Notes: generated by a model not told the origin, from the letters alone. Numbered from the stretch's first letter, positions 11,901-23,412 are shown. The stretch: DNA of 64,000 nt from Eucalyptus grandis (GCF_016545825.1 NC_052614.1:7830559-7894558); one strand, 5' to 3'. Program-made: numbers and translations.

Positions 11901-12158
11901 TGAATTGTGACACGCTCGAATATTCGATTCCCGAAACCAATTTAAATTTCATGGTTAGAATCGATCAGACGCGATTTTAGTCAAATCCAACCAATTGAGT
12001 GGCTTTTAGGGATTTTACTGCAGATACATCCCTTAACAGCTTCACCCAATAGGTTAGTTAACTCGTAAATAATCAGCTCAGAGAAAAAGGACCATAGGCA
12101 CGCCGACGATATGCCCATTTCACTTTATCGAAATAGGGTCAAATTTCATGATGTCACA
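8954..12158 (-). repeat. Chromovirus 3' LTR, complete, 3.2 kb
   Basis: Minus-strand LTR with ends TGTGACATC (12158) and GGGGCGTGACA (8954), about 3205 bp. LTRs this long are known in the Tekay/Del branch of plant chromoviruses. It includes five tandem units of about 88 bp (9728-10165). A polypurine tract precedes it on the minus strand at 12159-12176. Confidence 0.88.
9728..10165. repeat. Tandem array of about five 88-bp units in the LTR
   Basis: Each unit carries TTTAAGGCGCCGTTTTCG, CAGTGATGTCC or CAGTGATATTCC, and ATCACCGAACCA at near-constant spacing. The matching part of the 5' LTR (about 17276-17570) has only three to four units, and the outer plus-strand LTR fragment at 18516-18680 has about two. 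Confidence 0.88.
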
Positions 12159-12176
12159 ACTCATCCCCTCTTATAA
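12159..12176 (-). promoter_or_regulatory. Polypurine tract of the antisense chromovirus
   Basis: On the minus strand the sequence ATAAGAGGGGATGAGTT directly precedes the 3' LTR, the expected position and composition of the plus-strand primer for reverse transcription. Confidence 0.75.
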
Positions 12177-12202
12177 AAATTTCGTCCTCGAAATTTAAAC
12201 CA

Positions 12203-12800
12203 TTACACACTTTGATAAAAAAAAAGGCGGGGGTACAACTGTCTCATTGAATTTTCAGTCTCCCAAGTCGCTCCTTCGATGCAGTGGTATTGCCAGATCA
12301 CTTTGACCAACGGAATGGTCTTTGTACGCAGAACTTGCTCTTTACGATCGACAATCTGAACCAGGCTTTCAACGTATGACACACAGTCATCCCTGTCCAA
12401 TTCCTCGAAATTGAGTATATGGGTCGGGTTAGGCTCGTACTTCCTTAACATTGACACGTGAAAGACGTCATGTACTTGCGCCAATCTTGGCGGCAACGCA
12501 AAACAATACGCTAGGTTTCCGATTCTTTCAAGAATCTCAAACGGACCTACGTACCTCGGACTCAGCTTGCCTTACTTACCAAAGCGCGAAGTTCCCCTCA
12601 TTGGTGACATTTTCATAAAAACGTGATCACCAACTTGGAATTCCAAAAACCTTCGATGCTTATCTTCATAACGTTTCTGCCTGCTCTGTGCTATCTTTAA
12701 TCTGTCTCTGATCACTGCCACGACATCTACTGGTTGCTGAACCAACTCTGGGCCTGTGATTTTCCTTTCCCCGATTTCATCCTAACATACTAGAGTTCTG
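12203..12800 (-). pseudogene. Chromovirus integrase C-terminus and chromodomain
   Basis: The frame at 12203-12496 reads the end of the integrase (PPRLAQVHDVFHVSMLRKY) followed by a chromodomain-type tail (VKVIWQYHCIEGATWETE, then a terminal YPRLF). The chromodomain marks the element as a chromovirus and would steer integration through bound chromatin marks. 12497-12800 is the disrupted GPY-type linker, with a stop near 12500 (PPRLA is preceded by a recognisable but shifted frame). It is the last coding block before the polypurine tract. Confidence 0.82.
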
Positions 12801-13735
12801 CACGCTCTGCCATACAACGCTTCAAAAGGAGCCATCTTGATACTCTACCGATAACTGTTGTTGTAGGCGAATTCCACTAGATGAAGCTGATCTTCCCCAA
12901 CTTCCTTTGAAGTCTATTACACACGCTCTAAGCATGTTTTCAAGAGTCTGAATTGTCCTTTCAGACTGGCCATCCGTATGAGGATGATATGCCGTACTGT
13001 ACTGAAGCTTTGTACCTAAAGCACTCTGCAAGCTCTTCCAAAAAGCAGCAGTAAACCTTGGGTCTCTATCGGATGTTATCGTAACCGACACTCCATGCAT
13101 ATGAACCACCTGACGCACATACAGATCTGCGTGTCTATCCAGACTCAGGTCCTTTCGAATTGCAATGAAGTGAGCCGACTTTGTCAACCTGTCGACCACT
13201 ACTCAAATTGAATCATTTCCTCTTTGACTCCTTGGTAGTCTAGTCACGAAATCCATCGTGATATGCTCCCATTTCCATTCAGGATCGCGAGAGGTTGCAG
13301 AAGTTCTCCCGACTTACAATGATGGGCTTTTACTTACTGACAAGTCAAACACTTGGCGACATGCTTGGCAATGTCCGCCTTCATACCTGACCACCAGTAG
13401 TGTTGACGCAGGTTTTGATACATCTTAGTACTTCCAGGATGAATGCTATAACTGCTACGATGTGCTTCAGATAAAATTTCTTCTCTAAGCTCTACATCGT
13501 CAAGTACAACCAAATGTCCATGGAGCCTCAATACCCCATCATCATAAACTTGAAAATCAGCATTTCTTTTATCGGTATCCTCTTGAAGAATTTTCTGTAC
13601 GTCTGGATCTATCGATTGGAGTTCTTTGATTTTGACTTGGACATCTGGTTCAATCCTGAGGGTGGCCATAAGACTCGAGAGGTGGCCTACCTCAAATTTG
13701 AATTCCGAATCTTGAGCTCTCTCGATTAAGTTCTA
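12801..13735 (-). pseudogene. Chromovirus integrase, zinc-finger and core
   Basis: 13334-13669 encodes the HHCC zinc-binding region (EEILSEAHRSSYSIHPG, later KHVAKCLTCQ). 12822-13199 encodes the catalytic core: MVDRLTKSAHFI with the first aspartate, SDRDPRFTAAFW with the second, and HPHTDGQSERTIQTLENMLR with the glutamate. Stops and frame changes separate the two blocks (13200-13333). All three catalytic acids remain although the frame is broken, so decay has been moderate. Confidence 0.87.
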
Positions 13736-14830
13736 CTCCTTAACCAAGATCTGCGCCACTGAAGACTTCCGACTCAATGCATCGGCGACCTTGTTCACCT
13801 TTCCCGAGTGATATAGAATATTACAGTGGTAATCCTTCAGCAATTCCATCCATCGACGCTATCTCATGTTCAACTCCTTCTGAGAGAACAAATACTTGAG
13901 ACTCTGATGGTCCGTGAAGATTTGAAATTTTTCACCACACAAATAATGTCTCCAAATCTTCGGGGCAAAGATAATGGCTGCGAGCTCTAAGTCATGCGTT
14001 GGATAGTTCTGTTCATGAGGTCTCAACTGACAGGAAGCGTATGCAACAACTTTGCCATGTTGCATCAGCACGTAACCCAATCCCCTGAATGACGCATCAC
14101 TATACATCTTGAATCCTCTAGGACCAGATGGAATCGTCAATACAGGTGCGGTAGTCAGCTTTTCTTTCAGCTCTTGGAAACTACGCTCGCACTTGTCTGA
14201 CCATATAAATTTCTCTTCTTTCTTTAGGAGCTTTGTCAAAGGCGAGGCTAACGATGAGAAACCTTCCATAAATTGTCTGTAATAACCTGCTAATCCCAGA
14301 AAACTTCTGATTTCTGTCACTGTTGTTGGTCTCGGCCGCTTGATCACGGCTTCTATCTTGCTCGGGTCGATAGAGATTCCTTCTCCGAAAATCACATGAC
14401 CTAAGAACGCAACACGAGTCAACCAAAACTCGCATTTGCTAAACTTAGCATACAGCTGATGAGTTCTTAAGGTCTGGAGTACTACTCTCAGATGATTCTC
14501 ATGCTCTTCGTCACTTCTCGAATAGACCAATATGTCATCAATGAACACGATCACAAACTGATCTAGCTATTCCTTGAACACTCTGTTCATCATATCTATA
14601 AAGGCAGCTGGAGCATTCGTTAACCCGAACGGCATCATTGTAAACTCGTAGTGGCCATACCGAGTACGAAATGCTGACTTAGGAATATCCTCTTTCTTAA
14701 TTCTCAGCTGATGATATCTTGTCCTCAAGTATATCTTCGAAAATATTGACACTCATTGCAGTTGATCAAACAAGTCATCAATCCTTGATAGAGGGTACTT
14801 ATTCTTGATCGTTACCTAGTTGAGTTGCCA
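13736..14830 (-). pseudogene. Chromovirus reverse transcriptase and RNase H
   Basis: 14567-14752 reads [20 protein letters not shown] and [19 protein letters not shown], the central RT motifs. 13859-14554 begins with the catalytic FIDDILVYS box, then [16 protein letters not shown], the connection, and RNase H ([23 protein letters not shown], then [13 protein letters not shown]). A stop separates the two frames near 14560 and others lie near 13860. Lengths and motif order match Ty3/gypsy pol. Confidence 0.9.
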
Positions 14831-16550
14831 ATGATTGATGCATGATTGCAACGAACCCTCTTCTTTTTCCTCACAAACAAACTAATGTTTCCCAAAGGTA
14901 ATGCACTGATATGCATGAATTCTTTATTCAACAATCCTCACCTTTGAATCCTCAGTTCTAACAATCAGACAACGACATCTGATAACAAGTCTTAGAGAGT
15001 GGCTCCGCCCCGGGTGTTAATTCCATCACAAATTCTATCTCTCTCTTTTTCTAACGATAGGTTTGACAATTCCTGTGACAACACCTCTATAAATTCTTGG
15101 ACTACTAAGATGTCCTCCATCTTCAATTCTCCAATTTGTCCTATCCCAGACAACCATCAAGTAATCCCGAGCAACCTTCGTCTACTCAATGGTTTGCCTC
15201 TTATGACGAGATTAGGGAAATTAAGGGCCTTCCTCGACTTCTGATAAATTCGAAATTTTCCTCTGTTGACGGATTAAACTGTATCTCATTACAACAACAC
15301 TTCCTTACAACAAAGGCTCCTCGAGTCAAACCTTTTTATATATGGTATCAAAGTTATACATAGGCAACTAGTCAAGTATGACTATAGCTAGTGATTCCTC
15401 TTTCCTTCGCTTTTCTTCAACAATTAAAGTTATACAACTTAGCACAAAACTCTGCTATGCTGCTCTGATAAAATCACATTTGACACATTCTTTCTCTAAT
15501 CGGTGCAAGGTCAATTCTATTCCCGTTCCTTTCGCCATCCTAGTGGTGTTCTGGCCGTAGTAGCAATGTCTATGCTACCTTAGACTTCCACTGACAATCC
15601 TTCACCTGATGGCCATGTTGGTCATCATCACAACATGTTCTAGCCATGCCCAAACACTAGATTTATCTACGCTTCCTTCCACACTTTTGGCACCCATCTG
15701 ATGAGTCTTCTATCTCCTGTCAAGTGACAGCACACACTCTTTCTGGTTGTCCCATCGGTCTGCTAAGACCACTCTTGACCAGATATCCCTATTGGCTATA
15801 CTCCAAATAATTTTCTTGTCCTAGGAAGGACATAAGATCGATCTCTGTCATCATGCCCGGAAACAACATGATACCTTTGACTCAGTGCTGACCTGATTGC
15901 CCCACCCTTCCTATTAGGTGGAATAGAATACTTTTCTCTCAACCTTATTCTTTTCCCTGACTGATTTCCATTTCTACCTGAACTGAATCTGTACCTTGAC
16001 TTAGATGCGATGGCTCGTTCCCAAATCATATCTCCACTCTGGATCTCAGTAGGTGTAGCAACAACGGCGATTGCGGCACTAACGGCAGTAGCGACGGCAG
16101 TAGTGACAGCAACAACAGCGGCAGCTTGGTCTTGAGCTTACTAGCTCAACCAAATCCAAGGACACTAGCGCATGAATGATCCTATCGAACCTAGGATCGC
16201 TCGGTGCTGCTTCACTAGTACCAACCTACAACGGTACTCTTACACTCGCTCTGGCTTAAGCCGACGCTCAAGCTCAACTACCTCGGGCACCGATCCTCGT
16301 CGGTATTCTACTCCAAGTCACAGAGGCTACTGCCCTCTTACTAGGAGTCCTCAGCTCCTGCTCGCTCATGCTTCAGCCTATACACTGAAACCTATCTTCC
16401 AAAAATCCGCACTAGATTAGAAGATAAGCGATCCACACACAACAAACCATTCTAGCATCCAGCTAACACAAACATGCACCAGCATGAATTTAAAGGCCTT
16501 TCCTACTAATTATCCCATGGTCTATCACTCCTTATCACTCCAATCTTGAA
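14831..16550 (-). pseudogene. Chromovirus gag, protease and RT start, degenerate
   Basis: This is the expected position of gag and protease, but the frames are short and interrupted. 15796-16029 is a basic fragment (MIWERAIASKSRYRFSSGRN) like the late gag. About 16060-16135 is an Ala/Val/Thr-rich stretch from triplet-like repeats (QAAAVVAVTTAVATAV). No intact CCHC knuckle or DTG protease motif was confirmed. Assigned by position and element structure more than by motif. Confidence 0.55.
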
Positions 16551-16568
16551 CTTCGCTCTGATAACACA
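16551..16568 (-). promoter_or_regulatory. Primer-binding site, initiator tRNA-Met type
   Basis: On the minus strand TGTGTTATCAGAGCGAAG lies about 8 nt inside the 5' LTR. TTATCAGAGC matches the plant initiator tRNA-Met site (TGGTATCAGAGC) with one or two changes. Confidence 0.75.
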
Positions 16569-16576
16569 AAAGGCGA

Positions 16577-18515
16577 TGTCACGCCCCGATCCTCGGGCAC
16601 GCACACATCCTTCTCAATTGGTCGATTTTATAATGCGATATCCCAAGACTATGTATCGCCGACCCTTTCATTTATTAAGCACATGCGGAAGCAGTTATAA
16701 ATCCCAAGACAGTACATCGATGGGATAGAAAAGCAATGCCATATTTTTCATATTGAAATTTATAACCAAACTTTTATACAAAACACAAATCAAAGTACTT
16801 CACAACTTTTTACTCTAACTCTATTCACATCAAAATGGAGTTTCACAAAAGAAGGTGGAATCTCAGTCCATCCAGTCGAACTCAAAATATCTCTTAGTAT
16901 TATCTTCTTCTTCCAAAATCATCCTTCTCGGGTTTCACCTCAAAGTTCTCCTTCTCAAATTCCTCCTTCTCGGTTTCACCTCAAAGTTCTCCTTCTCAAA
17001 TTCCTCCTTCTCAGCTCCTCATTGGGATCCTGAAATGTTGTCCCCAAACCAGGATGAGACTACGTCTCAATGAGTTCTACCCCACTAAGACTCAATTAGG
17101 GAACAAATACAATACTCGGTTGCCTAAGCACAGCATGAGTCAGAAGACTTACCTTGGCCTCAGTCTCAACCTGCAATTCAAGGTTATAAACGAATGCTTC
17201 ATAAATCATAATGACCAATCAATCAAATCACGACAATCTGATCAAATCATTGATCAATCGAACTAGTCGATTACATGTCCTTAATCACCGAACCACACAT
17301 GCCTATGACAGTATGTTTAATAGACAAGTGCATGTGTTCTTTAAGGCGTCGTTTTTGCCAATGATGTCCTTAATCACCGAACCATACATGCCTATAACAA
17401 TATGAGTACTAGACCGATACGTGCGTTCTTTAAGGCGCCGTTTTCGCCAATGATATCCCAATCACCGAACCACGTAGGTCCACAATAATTTATGTACTAG
17501 ACCGATACGTGCGTTCTTTAAGGCGCCGTTTTCCGATAATATCCCAATCACCGAACCACGTAGGCCCATATACCATGTCCGATCGGTTCAAGCCCGTAGT
17601 ATTTCCAATTCACTCTCACGATTCTACTCACTTTATAACTCAACCAAGCATTATATATGCTAAATAAGCATACTTGGCCAACTACTAGTAAATCAATCAA
17701 TCCCACTCAATTTCAAACAATTTAGGGTAAATCCCTAAAATATCACAATTTATTTAATTCCATGCAACGTATAGCTCAAATAAATAAACGGATTGCGCCA
17801 CGACAATCAGCACGAGATTTCGGTCATTGGTCATCTCAACCTTAATTTCCGAAAAATAAATAAATAAATAAATATATTTTCGAAAATTAAATAATTAATA
17901 CTAAAAATTCAATTTAGCTCAAAATAAATCCCAATTAAATAAATGGACTTCACCACGGTCATCAGCATAATATTCAGGTCATTTGGCCATCCCAGTTGAA
18001 TTTCCGGAAAATAAATAATTAATTAATTTAATTCCGAAAAATAATATTTAAATGCCAAAAATTTCACTTAGGCCCGAATTGTCAAATTGAAGCCCAATAA
18101 AGGGTCGGAAAAATCCCAAGCTACCGTCAATAAATAGTAGACTATGTCTATTTGCTAAATACACATTCAATTTGTCTAATTCGCATGACAATTGACTAAT
18201 AAACACTAATCCATACTAATCTAACCACCTAAACCTAATTAATTAAAACTAAACAACCCTTAAGTGTATTTAGTCCACTAAGCAACGATTAGTGAGATTA
18301 CTCACTGGAATCGTGCGCAAATCGGATCAATCCGACAGGGGCGACGCGATGAACAATACTTCCCAAAGCACGGCTCGGATTCGGGACCCGGAAACAGCCC
18401 AAAACGGCCCACGAACGGGCTGGATACCCACTCCGTGGGTTGCGGGTTTGGCCTGGCCAAGGCTGGTCCGACGGCTAGGGCGGCGAAGGGAAGCCAGTGA
18501 AGGGTGAGGGGAACG
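16577..18515 (-). repeat. Chromovirus 5' LTR, truncated
   Basis: It corresponds to 8954-11120 of the complete LTR. It starts at the same TGTCACGCCCCGATCCTCGG terminus but lacks two tandem units and the last 1 kb (the U3 start). It breaks at 18515 (GGGGAACGCCG) where the plus-strand LTR fragment begins, so there is no TSD on this side. Confidence 0.85.
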
Positions 18516-19467
18516 CCGGGCATGTGTGGTTCGGTGATTAAGGACATCACTGGCAAAAACGGCGCCTTAAAGAACGCACACAATTGTCTATTGAGTACAT
18601 GATTATAGGCATGTGTGGTTCGGTGACTAAGGATGTCACTGGCGAAAATGGTGCCTTAATGAATGCACGCAATTGTCTAGTGGATAAGTCACCTTGACGA
18701 ACTTGACGCCCGAGAGCATTAATGTGGCTTTGTGACCGAGTGCCCGATGGGGGGTTATATGGTGTGAAATCAACGACCTAGAATGGTTCGTCTGACATGT
18801 AATCGACTAGTTCGATTGATCAATGATTTGATCAGACTTTCGTGATTTGATTGATTATTCGTTATGATTTATGAAGCGTTCATATATAACCTTGAATTAC
18901 AGGTTGAGACTGAGGCCAAGTTAAGTCCTCTGACTCGTGATGTGCTTAGGCAACTGAGGAGTGTATTGGTTCCTTAATTGAGTGCTTAGTGGGGTAGAAC
19001 TCGCTGAGACGTAGTCTCATCCTGGTTTGGGGAAAATATTTCAGGACCCCGATGAGGAGCTGAGGAGGAGGAATTTGAGAAGGAGAACTCTAAGGTGAAA
19101 CCTGAGGAGAAGGATTTTTGGAAGAAGAAGATAGTGCCGAGAGGGATCTTGAGTACGATCTGAATAGACTGAGATTCCATCTTCTTTTGTGAACTCCATT
19201 TTGATGTGAATAGAGTTAGAGTAACAAGTTGTGAATAGATGCGAAGTACTCTAGTTTGTGTTTTGTATAAAAGTTTGGTTATAAGTTTTAATATGAAAAA
19301 TATGGCCTTGCTTTTCTATCCCATCGATTTACTGTCTGGGGATTTATAACTGCTTCCGCATGTGCTTAATAAATGAAAGGGTCGACGATACATAGTCCTG
19401 AGATATCGCATTATAAAATTGACCAATTGAGAAGGATGTGTGCGTGCCTGAGGATCGGGGTGTGACA
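18516..19467 (+). repeat. Chromovirus LTR, right half of the outer copy
   Basis: It begins inside the 88-bp tandem array (GGCATGTGTGGTTCGGTG), runs through the LTR 3' half and ends GGATCGGGGTGTGACA at 19467, followed by the TSD copy TTATG and gene 1 sequence. Confidence 0.85.
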
Positions 19468-19472
19468 TTATG

Positions 19473-19703
19473 TATACCGTTTTGCCACTTTCTCTTCTCT
19501 TCCCTCTTGCTCTCTTTGGTAATTATGTTTTTTGCATCAGTTCGTCTAGATAGGTCATGATTCTTTGAAGTTTGATGAACATAATCCTTAATCTCTGAAG
19601 CTCTTTCCACGCTTTGGCCTTGTGCTAGTAGGCTTAGTGCCGTGAAACCTTTGGAGTTCGTAATGTTCGGATCTACTCTTTTACTAGTCAGGAAAATTAC
19701 AGT
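19473..19703 (-). pseudogene. Ankyrin/PGG gene 1, exon 2, N-terminal part
   Basis: On the minus strand an acceptor (CTCCTCTGCAG) at 19704-19705 precedes exon 2, at the same place as in gene 3. The frame reads TVIFLTSKRVDPNITNSKGF, the last ankyrin repeat, then TALSLLAQGQSVERASEIKD, a linker longer than that of gene 3, and REEKRKWQNGIH, the start of the PGG domain. It breaks at 19473, inside the TTATG duplicated by the retrotransposon; the exon continues at 7204. The frame before the break is open, so at the insertion the exon may still have been coding. Confidence 0.9.
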
Positions 19704-20015
19704 CTGCAGAGGAGTAACAATAGAATGTACCAATTGATGTCGGATTTGAACTAGACAAGCCCATGTTATATACTTTTGAGGAGTAAGTTCGCTTCTTCTG
19801 TTTTTAAGTCCTCTAATGTTTGTGAATTATATGATGTCTTCAAAAGGGAATCTCATCCCTTGTTGAATTTCTTCAGCTTCTCTGTTTTTATATTCCTTCT
19901 AATCTAGATGAAATTAGCGTGGAAATTAGCGTGAAAATGATGTGAAGCGTAAAGTTGCGGTTAATTATTTAGACAAATGACTTCCTTTCCAAATATCAAA
20001 ACTTGTGATGATTTA

Positions 20016-20769
20016 GGAAAAAGTGTCAGAAAAGTTCTAAATCCATAACATTAGTGTTAACATAATTCAAAATATTTTAGTTAAGTCAATTTAGTTATAA
20101 ATCTTATAATATAATGTCAATTCAGTCATTTTGCTAATTTCAACTAAATATTATTGACATGGACCTCGGTCAGTCTATGTGGTATGATCAACGCTAATGT
20201 AGATATTTTTTAATAATATTTTCATATATTTTTAAAATTTTAAAATTTTAATTTCTTTCCTTTTTACTTCATTTTCTTGATGACCGCTTTGCCGACCATT
20301 GGCCATGGCCAGGTGGGCTAGCCTCACTTGGGTGAGGTCTTTATCGCTTGCCACAGGCGATGTTGAACCCTAAAGAGGGCTCCCCTCACTCAGGCTAAGG
20401 GGCCTTGCCAAATTTGGCCTGGGCAAGGCTAACCCTCATCTCGGTGAGGCCAAGCCCTACCAAATCGGCAAGGTTGGCCCTTGCCCAAGGCGAGGCCAGC
20501 CTGCCTAGTCATGGCTAATAGCTAGTAAAAGGAAGAAAAATGGGGAAAAAAGAATGAAAAAAATTAGAAGAATATTAAAAAATTGAAAATAAAAAAATAT
20601 CATAAAAATTTGTCCATATTAGCGTCGGTCGTGCCACGTTGGATGGCCATAATCTATATTAGCAATTTTCAGTTAAAATTAACTTGAATGACTAGATTGA
20701 TATTAAATCAAAATATCTATGATTAAATTAACATAATTAAAAAGTTTAGAACTTTTTGACACTCTTCCA
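20016..20769. mobile_element. Second Mutator-like element, in the gene 1 intron
   Basis: Its ends are inverted repeats of the same family as 3478-4610 (left GGAAAAAGTGTCAGAAAAGT, right TTTAGAACTTTTTGACACTC). The TSD is TGATGATTTA at 20006-20015 and 20770-20779. The introns of genes 2 and 3 carry the unoccupied site (ATGATGATTTATAA near 35431; GCGATGATTTATAAATGG near 63158). The interior is a GC-rich block of GGCCAAGG-like words; no transposase was seen. Confidence 0.88.
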
Positions 20770-20899
20770 TGATGATTTATAAATGGATATCTTTTAACTT
20801 CTGAATATTTCTAGGACATTCATGTTTCCTAGAACCACCTTTTTTGTTGACAAGCTCACTAAATGTGACTAGTGTGGAGGCTTGGTTGTGTGAACATAC

Positions 20900-21248
20900 C
20901 TCAGCTTGTCCATTTGTAGTAGCCAAATGCAAAATCTTGTTACCATATTTGTCTTTCAAGTTGATGAATTGATCATGATATCTGTCAAAAATTTCAAAGC
21001 TTCTAATCTATTGTGTTTCACACATAAATGCAAAATCGTCTAGCCACATTTGATGACAGCTTCAAGTCTCACTTGAACCAAACGTTCTAACACATCCATA
21101 GGCCCTTTCATAGCCGAGACATGAAGAGGGTTTCTTTTATATTTGTTACAAACAAAGCATATTTCGGGGTTGACTCTTACCAAGCTTTCCACTATGTGAA
21201 GGTACCCTTTTGCTGTCGCAATATGAAGAGGCGTGACCCAAAAATGAT
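20900..21248 (-). pseudogene. Ankyrin/PGG gene 1, exon 1, 3' part
   Basis: Ankyrin-repeat coding sequence in broken frames. The last part reads LKDKYGNKILHLATTNGQAE, ending at the donor GTATGTTCACAC at 20899, exactly where the exon of gene 3 ends. Upstream the repeats are recognisable from nucleotide similarity to 63291-63640 but contain stops (for example CL*QI*KKPSSC). The exon is lost upstream of about 21248, where LTR-like sequence begins; the start codon and first repeats are missing. Confidence 0.82.
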
Positions 21249-21308
21249 TGGTGAATAATTACGCATTTTTTTCTGCAAGCGCGTGGCTCAAGTTTCTGTT
21301 GGCCAAAC
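21249..21308 (-). repeat. Possible LTR 3' end, left of the copia insertion
   Basis: A short stretch between the ankyrin exon and the copia TSD. It is not ankyrin-like and pairs with 26317-26993 as the two sides of whatever the copia entered. The exact boundary with gene 1 is uncertain. Confidence 0.3.
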
Positions 21309-21736
21309 TGTTACAAAATTGCACGTCGATTCCAGAAAAATAACGTTCGCAAACAATTCATCAGGCAGAATATAATACTAAAATAACGAAATCAGAAGAA
21401 CACGCCAGAAAATTTGTTATCGAAGTTCACCCAAACCTGGGCTACGTCTCCACGCAGAGGCACTCTGCGAATTCACTAGACTTCGAAAAAAGTTGGAATA
21501 TAACGATGATCTTCTCTCAAGATCATGGCACACAGAGATTGAGAACCCTCATCAAGAAAAAAAAACTCACTTTTTTCTTCTCTTTTTTTCTTGCCTCTCT
21601 ATTTTCTTTTTCAGCGTTTTGACGGCTAGGGTCTTGCCATCGCTAATATAAAGGTATCACTTTTAACCTAAAAGCAAATCTGATAGAAAAGACAAAAAAA
21701 GCCCATAAAAACAAATATTTGACTTCATCTATAACA
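21309..21736 (-). repeat. Copia 3' LTR, 428 bp
   Basis: Minus-strand ends TGTTATAGATGAAG and AATTTTGTAACA. It shares the whole of its length with 25890-26316. Confidence 0.93.
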
Positions 21737-21843
21737 ATCTCACACTTGAAGACAAATATACCCAAGCACCAAGCAACTTTGCATCCATCTTCTTCAAAAA
21801 GTAGTAGTTGAAAAACTTGTGCCTCTGCGATATTCCTCATCAA

Positions 21844-23400
21844 TCAACATGGAGTAATACCAATGGTAGTAGTACAGAAAATATGCTTATCTCTATCTAC
21901 TACCTTGGTCAACATGTCAGTTGGATTTTTCGAGCCATCAATCTTCTGTAGCTTTAACTCATTATCTTTCAATGTTGACCTGATAAAGTGATAACGCTTC
22001 TTGATATGTCTAGTCATTGAGTGATAAGCTGCATTCTTTGCTAAGTGCATTGCACTTTGACTATCACTCCACAATGTATTGACTGGCTGTTTTCGTTGTA
22101 GTTCCTCCATGTAATCTTGTAACAATATGATTTCCTTGGAGGCTTCTGTGATTTCCACGTATTCTGCCTCTGTCGTCGATAAAGCCACTAGTTTTGTAGT
22201 TGAGATACCCAAATCACTGTTGTACTTGCAATTGTAAAGACATATCCAGTGGTACTCTTACCACTATCTCGATCACCCGAATGATCTGCATCTACATAAC
22301 CCTGCAACTCTAGAGATGTACCACCATAACAAAGTGAGTAATTGGAAGTACTTGCTAGATATCTCAATATCCATTTAACTGCATTCCAATGCTCTCTACC
22401 TGGGTTCTGCATATATTGACTCACGACTCCCACTGCTTGTGCAATGTCTAGTCTCGTGCTCACCATGTCATACATCAAACTTCCCACTGCTGATGCATAT
22501 GGAACTACCGCCATCTCATCTTTCAAAACCTGAGTACTCTGACACATATCCTTGGAAAGTTTGAAGTGACTCGCTAGAGTTGTAACCGGTTTTGCCTTGT
22601 CCATGTTAAATCTCTTTAACACCTTGTTCACATAGTCTTCCTGCAACAACCATAATTTCTTATTTTTCCCATCCCTGATGATTTTCATGCCTAAAATATT
22701 TTTGGCCTCTCCCAAGTCTTTCATAGCAAACTGTGATGATAACATCTTTTTCACTTCTACAATTCTTTTCATATTGGAACTAGCTACCAGCATGTCATCC
22801 ACATATAACGATAGATACACAATGTCACCATCATCATATTTGCGAAAATAAACACAGTGATCAGACTCACAGTGTACAAATGCTTTTTCTTGCATGAAAC
22901 CATCAAATTTTAGGTACCATTGCCGCGGAGCTTGTTTCAAGCCATACAAGCTTTTCTTCAAGCGACATACCATGTGCCCCTTACCTTTGACTTCAAAACC
23001 TTTAGGTTGTGCCATGTATAGTTCTTTATCTAAGTCACCGTGTAAAAACACTGTTTTTACGTCTAATTGCTCAAGATGAAAATCCTCCACTGCAACTATA
23101 CTCAGCAGAACTCTAATTGATGTCATTTTCACTACAGGTGAAAATATCTCGGAGTAGTCGATCCCTTCTTTTTTTAGAAAAGCCCTTGACTACAAGTCTC
23201 GCCTTGTATCTAATACTACCATTTGCTTCATTCTTAATCCTATACACCCATTTGTTTAATAAAGTTTTTTTACTTGTGGGCAACTTGGTCAACTCCCAAG
23301 TTTTGTTCTGAAGTAATGAGCTCATCTCGTCTTTCATAGCACACTCCCACTGCAAGTGAGACGTGTCTGCCTTTACCTCATCATAAGTCTTCGATTCTCC
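21844..23400 (-). pseudogene. Copia reverse transcriptase and RNase H
   Basis: 23113-23355 starts the RT (WECAMKDEMSSLLQNKTWEL, then NKWVYRIKNEANGSI). 22188-23132 is the RT core: LEQLDVKTVFLHGDLDKELY, KKSLYGLKQAPRQWY, the catalytic YVDDMLVASSN, DLGEAKNILGMKI and the RNase H start (GYVDADHSGDRDSGKSTTGY). 21844-22212 is the rest of RNase H (ALSTTEAEYVEITEASKEI, SDSQSAMHLAKN, NPTDMLTKVVDRDKH). Frames change near 23120 and 22200. Motifs are well kept although the frame is not. Confidence 0.92.
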
Positions 23401-23412
23401 TGAATCTGTATA

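Larger units (their letters stand above)
7205..19467. mobile_element. Nest of gypsy chromovirus LTRs in the PGG exon
   Basis: The outer ends are TGTGACATC (7205) and GGGGTGTGACA (19467), and the flanking 5-bp TSD is TTATG at 7200-7204 and 19468-19472. Gene 3 shows the unoccupied site (CGTCTTATGCATATTG near 62730). The outer LTR is plus-strand and is split into 7205-8953 and 18516-19467. Between the halves lies an antisense element of the same family: 3' LTR 8954-12158, coding region 12159-16576, and a truncated 5' LTR 16577-18515. The simplest history is a solo LTR (or an element reduced to one) that was hit by a second copy in the opposite direction, after which the right junction was deleted. 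Confidence 0.85.
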
